Source: Acidobacteria bacterium OLB17
GTDB lineage: Bacteria; Acidobacteriota; Blastocatellia; Pyrinomonadales; Pyrinomonadaceae
Length of the DNA: 64,000 nt
Assembly: GCA_001567505.1 (NCBI GenBank)
Contig: LLEU01000025.1
Location: 1 to 64,000, forward strand
Reading direction: 5' to 3'
The notes beneath the pieces were generated by a model. It was not told the DNA's origin. It saw nothing but the letters and a program-made list of their open reading frames with translations, and made no database searches. How positions within the stretch are numbered: the first letter of the stretch is position 1; each line of letters starts with the position of its first letter. Shown here piece after piece: positions 1-8,747 of this stretch. The translations under genes and the position numbers were made by a program.

Positions 1-332
1 CCCGCGAGTGCACGGCCGTGGACCGCCGCGATCACCGGCACGCGGACTTTGCGGATCAGTTCGAACAACTCAGCAAGCGAGCGTGCGTCCTCGATGTTCT
101 CTTCGTAAGACGCACGGGCGATCTTCTGCAGCGCGCTCAGATCCGCTCCGGAGCAAAAATCCTTTCCCGCCCCGCGAATAACGATCGCACGCAAAGCGTC
201 ATCGCCGTCCGCTTCGTTCAACGCGGCCTTCAAATCAGCGATCAACTCGTCATTAAGCGCATTACGCTTTTCAGGACGATCTAGCGTGACCGTTCGAATA
301 TGGTCTTCAGTTGAAACGAGGATCGTCGACAT
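1..332 (-). CDS. Enoyl-CoA hydratase/isomerase family protein (partial, runs off the window)
   Basis: The first 110 codons of a crotonase-fold protein are visible, starting at the ATG whose complement is at 330-332. The N-terminal strand carries the family pattern TLDRPEKRNALN (residues 16-27). The first oxyanion-hole segment GKDFCSGADL lies at residues 56-65, and the second (AAVHGRALAG) sits exactly at the window edge. The rest of the gene, including catalytic acidic residues, is outside. Crotonases hydrate or isomerise acyl-CoA thioesters in the cytoplasm. It is the last visible gene of a minus-strand acyl-CoA catabolic cluster but is separated from it by the four-helix-bundle gene. The exact substrate cannot be told from this fragment. 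Confidence 0.9.
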   Translation of the reverse strand, partial: MSTILVSTEDHIRTVTLDRPEKRNALNDELIADLKAALNEADGDDALRAIVIRGAGKDFCSGADLSALQKIARASYEENIEDARSLAELFELIRKVRVPVIAAVHGRALA

Positions 333-333
333 A

Positions 334-369
334 ATTAATGATTGATAATTAGTGATTACTAATTAGATC
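334..369. repeat. Left AT-rich heptamer flank of the four-helix-bundle gene
   Basis: Five degenerate 7-base units run in tandem: ATTAATG, ATTGATA, ATTAGTG, ATTACTA, ATTAGAT, followed by C. Within them TAATTAGT (346-353) and ACTAATTA (358-365) form a perfect 8-bp inverted repeat around GATT. The last ten bases TAATTAGATC (360-369) recur on the other side of the gene. The base composition is far more AT-rich than the surroundings. Confidence 0.7.
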
Positions 370-712
370 TCCGAGAGGTGGAATGTATGGCTGAGATTAT
401 CTTGACCAGTTCGAGACGGTCAGTTTCGATCGACCGATGTTCTGTTTCTGTCAGTATTTCGCCGTGAAATAGAACGAGAAGCCAATATTCGGTTTCAAGT
501 GCCCGCCGACGAGCGACGCCAAATTCAGAAATGAAGACCTCGCGGCTCTCCGCACCGACCGCTGCTTTGACGTGTTTACCAATGTTCGTTCCGGATATCA
601 ACAGTTCTTTCGACAACACGAATTCTCTCTTTGTCTCGTTGAGGTAGTGACACAACTTCACGATACGCAAAGCGAAGTCGAGAGACTTTTGCAGGACGAT
701 ATTGTTATCCAT
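359..712 (-). CDS. Four-helix-bundle protein (23S rRNA intervening-sequence S23 family)
   Basis: This 117-residue protein has the typical layout of the four-helix-bundle family first known from 23S rRNA intervening sequences. The N-terminal region contains KSLDFALRIVKLCHYL (residues 9-24), and helix 2 carries the conserved SGTNIGKHVKAAVGAES pattern (about 40-56). A long helix follows with RRRALETEYWL (68-78). The cellular role of the family is not established; members form pentameric bundles. The gene sits between an AtuA-like gene and an enoyl-CoA hydratase, neither of which is a usual partner. AT-rich heptamer repeats bracket it on both sides and its stop codon lies inside the left repeat. 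This suggests recent insertion as a unit. Confidence 0.85.
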   Translation of the reverse strand: MDNNIVLQKSLDFALRIVKLCHYLNETKREFVLSKELLISGTNIGKHVKAAVGAESREVFISEFGVARRRALETEYWLLVLFHGEILTETEHRSIETDRLELVKIISAIHSTSRRSN

Positions 713-739
713 AACTAATTACTATTTCATAATTAGATC
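711..739. repeat. Right AT-rich heptamer flank of the four-helix-bundle gene
   Basis: Units ATAACTA, ATTACTA, TTTCATA and ATTAGAT plus C are laid end to end. CTAATTA (715-721) and TAATTAG (730-736) form a 7-bp inverted repeat. TAATTAGATC at 730-739 is an exact copy of 360-369. The stop codon of the upstream AtuA-like gene (complement of 733-735) lies inside the last unit, so the element appears to provide that gene's terminus. Confidence 0.7.
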
Positions 740-1059
740 GCGCCGTCGTCGACATCGATATACATTCGCAAAAGGGCCGTCGAGAAAGTCTTTCCTTGAG
801 CGTCGGTCATCAGGGAGAGCGTGCCGCCGCCGCCGAGCGAACCGTGCAGCAGAAAATTGAGCGCGTTCAAATTCGGCAGTTCGAAGCGTTCGACCTCGCC
901 TTTGACCATCTCGCCGAAAAACTCTTTGACACGTTCCGCAGTGACCTCGCGGACAAGCAGCGGATAATTCTTCGGGTCGAGGGCGATGAGGCCGACGTTC
1001 GCGGTGTCGCCTTTGTCGCCCGAACGGGCGTGTGCAAGCTTTACAAGTTGAACTTTCAT
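733..1059 (-). CDS. AtuA-like C-terminal domain protein
   Basis: This 108-residue protein corresponds to the small domain found at the C-terminus of AtuA-type proteins and as a stand-alone gene. The hallmark ARSGDKGDTANVG is at residues 11-23, followed by a ferredoxin-like alpha/beta pattern and a conserved LNFLLHGSLGGGG segment (67-79). AtuA proteins belong to acyclic terpene and branched-chain acid degradation clusters; the biochemical role of the small domain is unknown. Here it lies 15 bases downstream of an enoyl-CoA hydratase and in the same direction as an acyl-CoA carboxyltransferase, which supports a branched acyl-CoA pathway. Its stop codon falls in the AT-rich repeat that precedes the four-helix-bundle gene. 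Confidence 0.8.
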   Translation of the reverse strand: MKVQLVKLAHARSGDKGDTANVGLIALDPKNYPLLVREVTAERVKEFFGEMVKGEVERFELPNLNALNFLLHGSLGGGGTLSLMTDAQGKTFSTALLRMYIDVDDGAI

Positions 1060-1074
1060 ATACTCAATTCTATC

Positions 1075-1658
1075 TCAACGCGGTTCAAGTTCTAATGCGG
1101 CAGCAACGACATCTTCTGCGATCCGGTCGATAAGGCCGATGTTGAGGGCCTGCTCGGCCGAGATAGGCGAGGCGGTCATAAACATTTCGAGTGCGCGCGC
1201 GTGCCCGATGAGCCTCGGAAGCCGCTGCGTCCCGCCCCAGCCTGTAATGATGCCGAGCGAGCTCCCGGATGTGCGAATTTAGCACTTGGGGCTGCGATCC
1301 TAGTGTCACACGCAAGAGCGAGATCGAGTGCACCGCCGAAGCACACGCCATTGATCGCCGCGATCACGAATTGCGGAAGGCGGTCGATCTTATGCATTAG
1401 CGTTTGGCCGAGGCGCGCAAATTCCGGCGCGTCGGCAGCGGTCAAGGCGGCGATCTCGTTCAGGTTGGCTCCGCTCGCGAAAGCCTCGCCCGTTCCCGTG
1501 AATATCAGCCTTCGCAGCGAGTTATCGCCTGCGATCTGATCGATCATTCGATGGAGGCTTTCGACGACCGTACGCGAGAGCGGATTGCGGCTCTCCGGCC
1601 GCGCAAAGCGAATCACGGCCGCATCGCCAAACCTTTTGATCACAACATCCTCGGACAC
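1075..1658 (-). CDS. Enoyl-CoA hydratase family protein, frameshifted near 1258
   Basis: The N-terminal part reads up to the crotonase segments FTGTGEAFASGANLNEI and AAINGVCFGGALDLALACD, then FAHPGAR. After this the frame is lost. The next frame continues with the expected GIITGWGGTQRLPRLIG and ends at 1075. Restoring one base at about 1256-1260 (GCTCG|CTCGGC) gives 194 codons exactly. I chose the GTG at 1658 because the longer frame upstream of it has no family similarity. Even corrected, the protein lacks about 60 C-terminal residues usual for crotonases. The product would hydrate an unsaturated acyl-CoA. The shift may be a sequencing error, but the short C-terminus leaves real decay possible. 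Confidence 0.8.
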
Positions 1659-1704
1659 TCTGATAATTCTACCGAAAGACGACCGGCCTGGCACACCGAT
1701 CAGC

Positions 1705-2052
1705 TCAGAGCACGGCGAGTTTTGCGGCGAACGGCAAAAGGTGTTTTGCGGCAAGGCCCGTTCCTTTTAGCGAATATTTCGCAAGCTTTGGCACGGCCTT
1801 GAAAAGTATCGGTTTCGCGATGTTTTTAGCAGTAAATTTCGTTGTCGCCCAAACGCCTTTTGCGGCGGAACGAACGACTACAACGGCGACCTTTCCGGTC
1901 GTATTCAGGATCGCGTTCCCGCCTTTCGCCGATGACGATGCCCGTTCGGCGGAATTCTTGTTTTCTTGAGATGAGGTTTGCGCACTGGCAGAGAGCGAGG
2001 CCAACAGAATGAGTGCGCAGGCGAAGATCGCAGCAAAGAAGAGATTTTTCAT
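1705..2052 (-). CDS. Small exported protein of unknown function
   Basis: I do not recognise this 115-residue protein. It has a clear Sec signal peptide: Lys at residue 3, a hydrophobic core (about 4-22), then SASAQ with likely cleavage after Ala24. The mature part begins with a Ser/Glu/Asn-rich stretch and continues as a Lys/Ala/Val-rich region with basic amphipathic character (for example AKGVWATTKFTAKNIAKP), which may contact membrane or nucleic acid. It lies between the carboxyltransferase and the enoyl-CoA hydratase on the same strand, but a hairpin and a possible -10 element sit upstream, so it may be transcribed separately. Confidence 0.65.
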   Translation of the reverse strand: MKNLFFAAIFACALILLASLSASAQTSSQENKNSAERASSSAKGGNAILNTTGKVAVVVVRSAAKGVWATTKFTAKNIAKPILFKAVPKLAKYSLKGTGLAAKHLLPFAAKLAVL

Positions 2053-2099
2053 TGGAGTTTTGAGTCGAGACCGATCGGAACGCGAAAGGCCGCAAAGAA

Positions 2100-2128
2100 G
2101 CGGGCCGTAGAAGATTATACAGGCCCGC
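2100..2128 (-). terminator. GC-rich hairpin between carboxyltransferase and small exported protein
   Basis: GCGGGCC (2100-2106) pairs with GGCCCGC (2122-2128) around a 15-base loop, followed on the minus strand by TTCTTT. The loop contains TATAAT on the minus strand (complement of 2114-2119), so it could equally be the -10 of the downstream gene. No good -35 was seen. Confidence 0.4.
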
Positions 2129-2176
2129 GTCTTCGTTTGGGAAGCTTTTTCTTTCTTGCGGCGCTAGGGGCGACAG

Positions 2177-3798
2177 CTATTCGTGCGCGGGAAGCACGAA
2201 GGGCCCAATGTGCGGCGTCGATGTATTAAGGCACGTCCTTAGCGCGAGAATAAGCGATCCTCGAACGGTGTCCGGAGTCACGATCGCGTCGAGAGCCCGC
2301 GTGCGGCGGCGTGTTTTGCGTCGAGTTCGCGGTCGTATGTAGCGCAGACCGCGTCCATTTCGGCCTCGAATTCGGGTGACGGGCTTTCGCCGGCAGCCTT
2401 CAGCTTTTCGAGTTGGGTACCGAACATCGCCTGCACGGCCGAGTCGCCTTCCATTACGCCCATACGGCCGGTCGGGAGCGAAAAGATGAAGTCCGGGTCG
2501 AAACCCTGCCCGGCCATCGCGTAGTAACCGGCGCCGCTTGCGTGGTTGATGGTCAGGACCAGCTTCGGTACGCGTGCGCACGACATTGCCTCTACGAAAC
2601 GCGCGCCTGCGCGGATGATCCCGCTATGTTCTGCGGCACCGCCCACCATGAACCCGGAAACATCCTGAACGAAGAGCAGCGGGATCGAGTGACGGTCGCA
2701 ATTCTCGATGAAATACGCGGTCTTCTCAGCAGACTCTGTGTAAATGATGCCGCCGAAGCGCGGCGGTGTGCCCGGCTTGCCTTTGGACATACCACGCGAG
2801 TTCGCGATCACGCCGACCGGAATTCCGCCCAGCCTTGCGTTCCCGCAGATCATTTCCTTTGCAAAATCAGCCTGAAATTCTTCGATCCCGCCCGCGTCAA
2901 GGAATGTCGCGAGAAGCGCGTGCATATCGTACGGAGCCCGATGGTCTTCCGGCAGGATCGAGTACATCTCATCGGTCGAGGCCGACGGCTCGGCAGCATC
3001 CGAGATCGAAAGCCGTGAGCCCTCGCTTTTTGGAAGGTCGCGGATCAGGGATCGGATCTTCGCGATGCATTCTTCATCGTCCTTCGTGCGGTAATGCGCG
3101 ACGCCCGAAATGGCATTGTGCGTCATCGCACCGCCGAGCGTTTCGTTGTCGATCGTTTGGCCCGTCGCTCCTTTCACGAGATTCGCACCGCCGAGGCCCA
3201 TGAACGAAGTTCCCTCGACCATCAGAATGACGTCGCTCAAAGCCGGCAGGTACGCGCCGCCTGCAACGCACATTCCCATCACGGCCGAGATCTGCGGGAC
3301 GCGAAGATAACGCCGCATTATCGAGTTGTAATAGAAGATCCTCGCCGCACCGTACTGTCCCGGAAAAACGCCGCCCTGGAACGGCAGGTTCACGCCCGCT
3401 GAATCGACAAGATATACGATCGGGATGCGGTTGCGCATCGCGATCTCCTGTGCGCGAAGTATCTTTTTGATCGTTTCCGGATACCACGCACCGGCCTTGA
3501 TCGTCGCGTCGTTCGCGACAACGACGCATTCTCGGCCTTCTATCCTGCCGAGAACTGTCACGACGGCGGCGGCCGGAGCCTTGCCGTCGTATTCGTCATA
3601 GGCCACGAGCAGCCCGATCTCCTGCGAGAACGAGCCTTCGTCAAGGAGCAGCGAAATGCGTTCGCGGGCAGTCAGCTTGCCCTGTTTGTGGATCTTCGCG
3701 ATCTTCTCGGCACCGCCGCCGAGTTTAAGTTTCGCCTCGAGTTCGACAAACTCTTCCGTGAGACGGCGAAGTCGGGAGGATGTTCCTTTTTCTGTCAT
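2177..3798 (-). CDS. Acyl-CoA carboxylase carboxyltransferase (beta) subunit, frameshifted near 2297
   Basis: Both carboxyltransferase halves are present. The N half has KLTARERISLLLDEGSF (61-77) and the oxyanion segment MCVAGGAYLPALSD; the C half has GFMVGGAAEHSGIIRAGA and NHASGAGYYAMAGQGFDPD. The CoA-binding and catalytic crotonase-type Gly-rich loops are intact. The frame breaks at AKHAAARG; restoring one G in a GGG run at 2296-2298 gives ALDAIVTPDTVRG and the family's normal C-terminus ending at 2177 (540 residues). It resembles methylcrotonyl-CoA and related acyl-CoA carboxylases more than acetyl-CoA carboxylase. It would transfer carboxyl from carboxybiotin to an acyl-CoA. No biotin carboxylase or biotin carrier gene lies in the window. 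Confidence 0.88.
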
Positions 3799-3818
3799 TA
3801 AGATTCGCTAAGAGAATG

Positions 3819-5311
3819 TTATCGGATCGAAAGATTCGCCACGCTCGAATCGCTGACCGCGCCGTCATCGAGGCTTACAACACGGATACGCGCCCGACGC
3901 GTAGCACGGCCGCCGATCGAGATCGTCTCATTGCCGTCATTCGGCGTGCTGGCGACGACCGTTTCCCAAGTTACGCCCTCGTTTCGCGAAAGCTCGATCT
4001 TCACGCTGCCGGTGACGTTGTCGGACGACCACGTGATCGTCCTGCGAACACGGCGAGGCAACCATTCGCCGCCGCTAAAGCTTGTCAGCATCAGGCTTGA
4101 GCCGCTGTATCGGTAATTCGCGATCGAATCCGCCGTGTTGTTGATCGAACGAGCGTTATCGCGGGCATTGTCGATGCCGGTCAGCATTCCGTTGTAGTAG
4201 ATCGTCGGGTTCGAGAAGTGCGCAACGCGCGTACAGCCGGAGGTGCAAGGGTTCGAGTACGACATCACGGTTCGAAAGGCTCCGTTCACGTAGTGGCCGA
4301 AGCCGTATGGGAACGTCGGGCCCGAGCCGTTCTCCGGATTGTGCTGGCTGCCCATATTGTGGCCAAGTTCGTGTGCGAAACTCAGATTTCCGACCGCACA
4401 CGTGCGCGCCGTGACAGTAAATCCGTTGTTCGCATTTCCGGGGAGCGACCCCATCAGATATCCGATGCCGCAGCCTCCGTCGAATTCGTAAGCATATCGA
4501 CGAGGTCGGCGTTCAGGATGTTGCGGCGCGAGTTCGCGGAGGCATCGGCACGGAGGTTGCCCAATTCGGTGCTGAACGTACCGGTCTCGTTCAGCGCGGT
4601 AAGCTCCGCACCGACAAGGCGGACGCGTTGGCGGATGCGGCTGTTGATGTAGGCAGTGTTCGTGGCCGCGATCGCCTGCTGAGCGATCGTCTGAGCCTGA
4701 GCGTCGCCGCCTGCGGAGGTTCTGACGGCCGCCGTGTAAAGCACAAGAACGTCAATGCGGTCGCCCGAATCGACATTCCCGAGATTCGCAGGGATCCGCG
4801 ATATCATCGTCTTTTCGCCCTCGACCTCGCCCGCACACGGCGGAAAAAGCGATTGGTCGAGCTCGATCAGGACGTTTCCGTTCGCCTTCGGTGCGATCTC
4901 ATAAACGGCATCGGGCGAATAGATCAGTCCGGAAACGAAACCTTTATTGAAGGTGAGCACGACGTCGCCGGAGAAGCTTCCCGAACGCAGCTTTCCCCGC
5001 CACGTAAAATTCTCGGCCGAGACGATCTCGGAACCTTCAGCAGCGAGCTGCGTTGCCGTAAAAGACCTACCGTCAAAGAGCGGAAGCGTAAGAAGTTCCT
5101 GCCGCCCTTCGCGGAACGCTGACGCATCGACCTCGATCGTCGCCTCGCGGACAGATGCGACCGAGGAGCGCTCTGTCGCCGTCCGAGCGGAAGGCGCCTC
5201 GAGGATCCGATATGCGGCACGCTGAGACTGGCCGAACGAATTCATCGCGAAGAAGGCGACGGCCAGCGACACAAAGAAAACGAAACGTCGAAGCTCAAAT
5301 GATGTTCTCAT
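3819..5311 (-). CDS. Secreted M12B (reprolysin)-like zinc metalloprotease, frameshifted near 4488
   Basis: The protein (497 residues after correction) begins with a signal peptide (hydrophobic residues 8-26, cleavage near SFGQS). A propeptide-like region follows. The catalytic domain contains the zinc motif HELGHNMGSQH and a Met-turn segment VMSYSNPC. A C-terminal Ig-like beta domain of about 90 residues ends in SVANLSIR. The frame shifts between TNST and FDGGCGIGYLMG; adding one base at 4486-4491 joins the two halves and restores a metzincin layout. It would act outside the cytoplasm as a zinc endopeptidase. It starts 47 bases downstream of the ATP-grasp gene, with no functional link evident. 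Confidence 0.85.
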
Positions 5312-5358
5312 AGCAAAACACGATCATCCCGAACCGAAAGATACGGGGAATTCGGTAC

Positions 5359-6713
5359 CTATTTCTTAGAAATGATGAACGTCGGCACCATTCCGCCGCC
5401 GGCCGTCACATTTGCGAGCTCGTTCGACGCAAGACGTGTGAATGCCGAACCGACCTTGCCCATAAAAAGCAGCGGATCGAGATCGACCAGTTGCTCTGCC
5501 ATCTGCCATTTACCGTCGCCTATCAGCATCGGAAAATTCTCTTTGGCGGTCTTTACGCGCTCCTGAACAAGATAATCGCCGTCCGCAAGCGCCGTTTCGA
5601 TCGCAGCGTTCCACTCGTCCGACGTAGAATTCCAGCCGATATAGATGCCGTGGCCGCCATAATCATCGTTAGGTTTCAAGACAAGTTTCTGCGAATTTTC
5701 CCGCGTCCATTCGACGAGGTCGATGTCCAGGTCGCCGTAGCGAGTGGTCTCGCTGCGAAAACGTCGCGTCCACGGAACGTGGGCCTTGATGACAGCTAAT
5801 TCATCCGCGTCGAATAGATGCTCGTAACGCTCGTTAGTAAGCACCGCGAATATCGCCTTTTTTGTGGACGAGCTTGCCGCGGAAGCTGTTCACCATACAC
5901 ACGGCCTTTGCCCTGCACGCCTCAAGAAGCGTCGGTTCAGCTTCGATGATCGGCACGTATTCGTTGACGAGCAGGCGTTTTATAGACGATGTCGATCTCA
6001 CGGCCATTTGCCGAAAGGCGGCGGCCGTCGAACTCGAGTTCGTCCGGCGAGCAGATCATCGACGGATATCCCTGCTCCTCGAAGAAATCACGGAAAAGCT
6101 CGAATTCCTTTATCGTCGGAAGGTCGCGAAGATCGACGATCGCGATCGTCGGCTTCTGTACCGGCCGGCCGCCCGAAAATTCTTCGAAACACTCGAGCAG
6201 CGTCGCGAGCAGCTTCGACGAGCCTTCCATCGCCGTTAACTCATAACGCTCGGCAAAGCGTTGCATTACCGGAAGGCCGCGGAAGATCTTCGACGCCGAA
6301 TCCGCGAACGCGATGCCGGCAGGACTCTCGCCGTTCAACTCGACGTAGGAGTATGTGTCGCCGACAAGGAACGAATCGAGCCGAGCGGTCGGCGACACGT
6401 GCGAATATCCCGGATCTATCGCGACCAAATCGCGCTCGATCGCAGTCACACCCAGTTCGTCGAGCAGCGAATCATCTGCGATCGCGGCTTCCTTTACCTT
6501 TTGAAGAGCGGCAAAAACTATCTCGCACGCGCGGACAACGCGTTCCCAATCTTCCCGTAGAACGAAATGCGGGCGCAGGTACGGCGACAGCGGCCGTCCG
6601 CCGAAGATGAGCTTTGCGGCCTCGAGTTCATCCTCGAGCATCTTTAGCGAGTCGGCCGCAAGCGTGTCGTCGGAAAGGAGTTCGTTGTAGTATTTTACGG
6701 CTTCTTCAAGCAT
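5359..6713 (-). CDS. Circularly permuted ATP-grasp family protein, two frameshifts (5858-5863 and 5978-5981)
   Basis: Three reading-frame pieces join into one protein of 450 residues if one A is removed from an A6 run (5858-5863) and one from an A4 run (5978-5981). The joined middle reads VYKRLLVNEYVPIIEAEP and SFRGKLVHKKAIFAVLTNE. ATP-grasp features are clear in the C-terminal part: KLVLKPNDDYGGHGI (lysine and Gly-rich loop) and DYLVQERV. The N-terminal half has GDTYSYVELNGESPAGI. The layout matches permuted ATP-grasp proteins related to glutathionylspermidine synthetase, which form amide bonds using ATP. The substrate is unknown. It is followed 8 bases upstream in coordinates by an EVE-domain gene on the same strand. 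Confidence 0.75.
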
Positions 6714-6721
6714 TATTCAGC

Positions 6722-7120
6722 TTACCTGGACATACTGAGGATCTCGTCAAACTCATCTTTCGTCAGCGGCATTACCGAGAAACGCGGCTGCCGAACGAGG
6801 TAGATGTTGGCGAGTGCCTTATTCGCTTTTATTTGATCGAGCCCGACGGGCTTCTTCAACGCTTTTACGGGTTTGATCTCGACCGCGATCCATTTCTCAT
6901 CCGTCGGGTCGGGAAACGCCTCGCGCGAAACCTGCGCGATGCCGACGACCTCTTTTCCGACCACCGAATGATAAAAGAAGACCTTGTCGCCTTTTTTCAT
7001 CTCGCTCAGATGATTGCGGGCCTTAAAATTTCGAACGCCCGTCCAGTCGGTTGCGCCGTCTTTTACGAGGTCATCCCACGAGTACGCGGTAGGTTCTTGT
7101 TTGACAAGCCAATAGTTCAT
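6722..7120 (-). CDS. EVE domain-containing protein
   Basis: A 132-residue protein made of a single EVE domain (PUA-like fold). It opens with MNYWLVKQEP and has TDWTGVRNFKARNHL (25-39), KKGDKVFFYHS (42-52) and EVVGIAQV (57-64), all typical. EVE domains bind modified bases in nucleic acids. Stand-alone thymocyte nuclear protein 1-like members are common in bacteria, and their targets are not settled. It is co-directional with and 8 bases from the ATP-grasp gene, so the two probably share a transcript; I infer no pathway from that. Confidence 0.92.
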   Translation of the reverse strand: MNYWLVKQEPTAYSWDDLVKDGATDWTGVRNFKARNHLSEMKKGDKVFFYHSVVGKEVVGIAQVSREAFPDPTDEKWIAVEIKPVKALKKPVGLDQIKANKALANIYLVRQPRFSVMPLTKDEFDEILSMSR

Positions 7121-7159
7121 ATTTCGTTTCGTGATCGGCCGGATGGCGTCGCAGCAACG

Positions 7160-7744
7160 CTATTTTTTTGCCTGAGCGGCCTTCTTGTTCAGCCACTTCG
7201 CCCAGCGTTCGAGCATCGGCCGGAAAGGCTTGAAGATCTTCGCTCGCCAACTTCCCTCGGACTGTTTTTCTGTCCAGGCACGCAGATTCTTTTCCGCATA
7301 CTGCCGGATCTGCGGTTCGAGGCTTCCCTTTTTCACGGAATGCCGCAGCGTAAGATAATAATGCTGCCCGACGAGCGAAAATATCAGGCCGGCGACGTTC
7401 CCCTTGAAACCGCTCTTGGCCATAAAACGCTTTGCGCGGCCTTCGGTCGGCTGGAGCAGCGCGCCCATTGAGATCTCGAACCACGGCGCCGAATTCTGCA
7501 CGCGGGGATGATAAAGCCCCGGAAGGTCGCCCTTTACGGGCACGTCCATATTCTTTAGTCGCGGATCGTTGATGAAATCGACAAGTTTGATCCGCTCGAT
7601 CCCGCGTGTCTGCTCGACCGGCAGAAAATCCAACGCCTTTTGGATGGACGCCTCGTAATCTTTCGGCAGCGGGAATGTCGCGGTATTCTCGATCTTGATC
7701 TTTGTGTTCTTCGCGGCCTTCTGGCCGGCGGTCGCAATCGCCAT
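7160..7744 (-). CDS. Conserved-looking protein of unknown function
   Basis: This 194-residue soluble protein is not one I recognise. It has no signal peptide or clear membrane segment. The N-terminus (MAIATAGQKAAKNTKIKIEN) is basic and the C-terminus ends in a Lys/Ala-rich tail. The centre is mixed alpha/beta with a run HYYLTLRHSVKKGSLEP (128-144). Codon usage resembles that of its neighbours, and a competing open frame across it reads as low-complexity Arg-rich sequence, so this frame is the real one. It is 39 bases upstream of the EVE gene on the same strand and faces lpxC divergently. Confidence 0.6.
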   Translation of the reverse strand: MAIATAGQKAAKNTKIKIENTATFPLPKDYEASIQKALDFLPVEQTRGIERIKLVDFINDPRLKNMDVPVKGDLPGLYHPRVQNSAPWFEISMGALLQPTEGRAKRFMAKSGFKGNVAGLIFSLVGQHYYLTLRHSVKKGSLEPQIRQYAEKNLRAWTEKQSEGSWRAKIFKPFRPMLERWAKWLNKKAAQAKK

Positions 7745-7901
7745 AACTTTGCCTAAATTGTAATGGGTTCGCCGAGATTAGTAAATTCAGCCACTCTTTG
7801 TGGCAATGACGCAACACATCCGAGATTCACCGACTTGCGAACCCCAATAAAATCGACGTCCGGCCCGAGGCACGGTGCTTGCTTAATTACGGGTAGTCAG
7901 T

Positions 7902-8747
7902 ATGGCGAATCAGACGACCCTCGCAAATTCTGTCTCAACGAGCGGCATCGGGCTTCACACCGGCGTCGCCGTTAACCTTTGCCTTAAACCTGCGCCGGAA
8001 AATACGGGCTACGTTTTTGTGCGCACCGACCTCGACAATTTCGAGATCCCGGCGTCGGTCGAATTCATCTCGCATTGCTCGTATGCGACCACGCTTATGC
8101 GTCGCGGCGTCGTTCTTTCGACCTGTGAGCATCTGCTCTCAGCACTTCGCGGAAGCGGCATCGACAACTGCTTCATAGAGCTCGACAGTATCGAGGTTCC
8201 GATCCTCGACGGTTCGAGCGAGAACTTTATCGACCTGCTCGAAAAGGCAGGCGTTGTCGAGCAGGATTCACCTCGGCGAACGCTCGTCGTCAGAGAAAAG
8301 GTGTCGGTCGATCAGAACGGGAGAAAAATGTCGATCGAGCCGGCCGAAGCATTTGAGATCGACTGCACGATCGACTTTCCGCACCCTTTCATTCGTCGTC
8401 AAACTTACCGTTTCGTGCTAAAGAACGGCTCGTTCGGGCGCGAGATCGCTTCGGCTCGGACGTTCGGATTCGCAGAAGAGATAGATATGCTTCGAAAGGC
8501 GAATCTTGCACTTGGCGGCTCGCTCGACAACGCTATCGTGCTCACGGCGAACGGTATGCTGAACGAAACTCCGCTGCGGTACGCGGATGAGTTCGTGCGG
8601 CACAAGATCCTCGACATTATCGGTGATGCCGCACTCGTCGGAATGCCGATACAAGGCCGCATCTCCGCCGAGAAGAGCGGCCATTCCGTCCACGCACAGT
8701 TGATGACAAAGCTCCTCGAAACGGAATCCGCCTGGGAGATCGTCTAA
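7902..8747 (+). CDS. lpxC: UDP-3-O-acyl-N-acetylglucosamine deacetylase
   Basis: LpxC removes the N-acetyl group from UDP-3-O-acyl-GlcNAc, the committed step of lipid A synthesis, using a catalytic zinc. The 281-residue protein has the expected signatures: SGIGLHTG near the start (residues 14-21), the zinc-binding STCEHLLSALRGSGIDN segment (73-89), and PILDGSS (100-106) with the catalytic region. Later segments include SARTFGFAEE and the zinc-ligand helix RHKILDIIGDAAL, with GHSVHAQL near the C-terminus. Length is normal for the stand-alone form. Its presence shows an LPS-bearing outer membrane. It stands alone, divergent from the preceding gene, and its stop overlaps that of gnd by three to four bases tail to tail. 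Confidence 0.96.
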   Translation: MANQTTLANSVSTSGIGLHTGVAVNLCLKPAPENTGYVFVRTDLDNFEIPASVEFISHCSYATTLMRRGVVLSTCEHLLSALRGSGIDNCFIELDSIEVPILDGSSENFIDLLEKAGVVEQDSPRRTLVVREKVSVDQNGRKMSIEPAEAFEIDCTIDFPHPFIRRQTYRFVLKNGSFGREIASARTFGFAEEIDMLRKANLALGGSLDNAIVLTANGMLNETPLRYADEFVRHKILDIIGDAALVGMPIQGRISAEKSGHSVHAQLMTKLLETESAWEIV

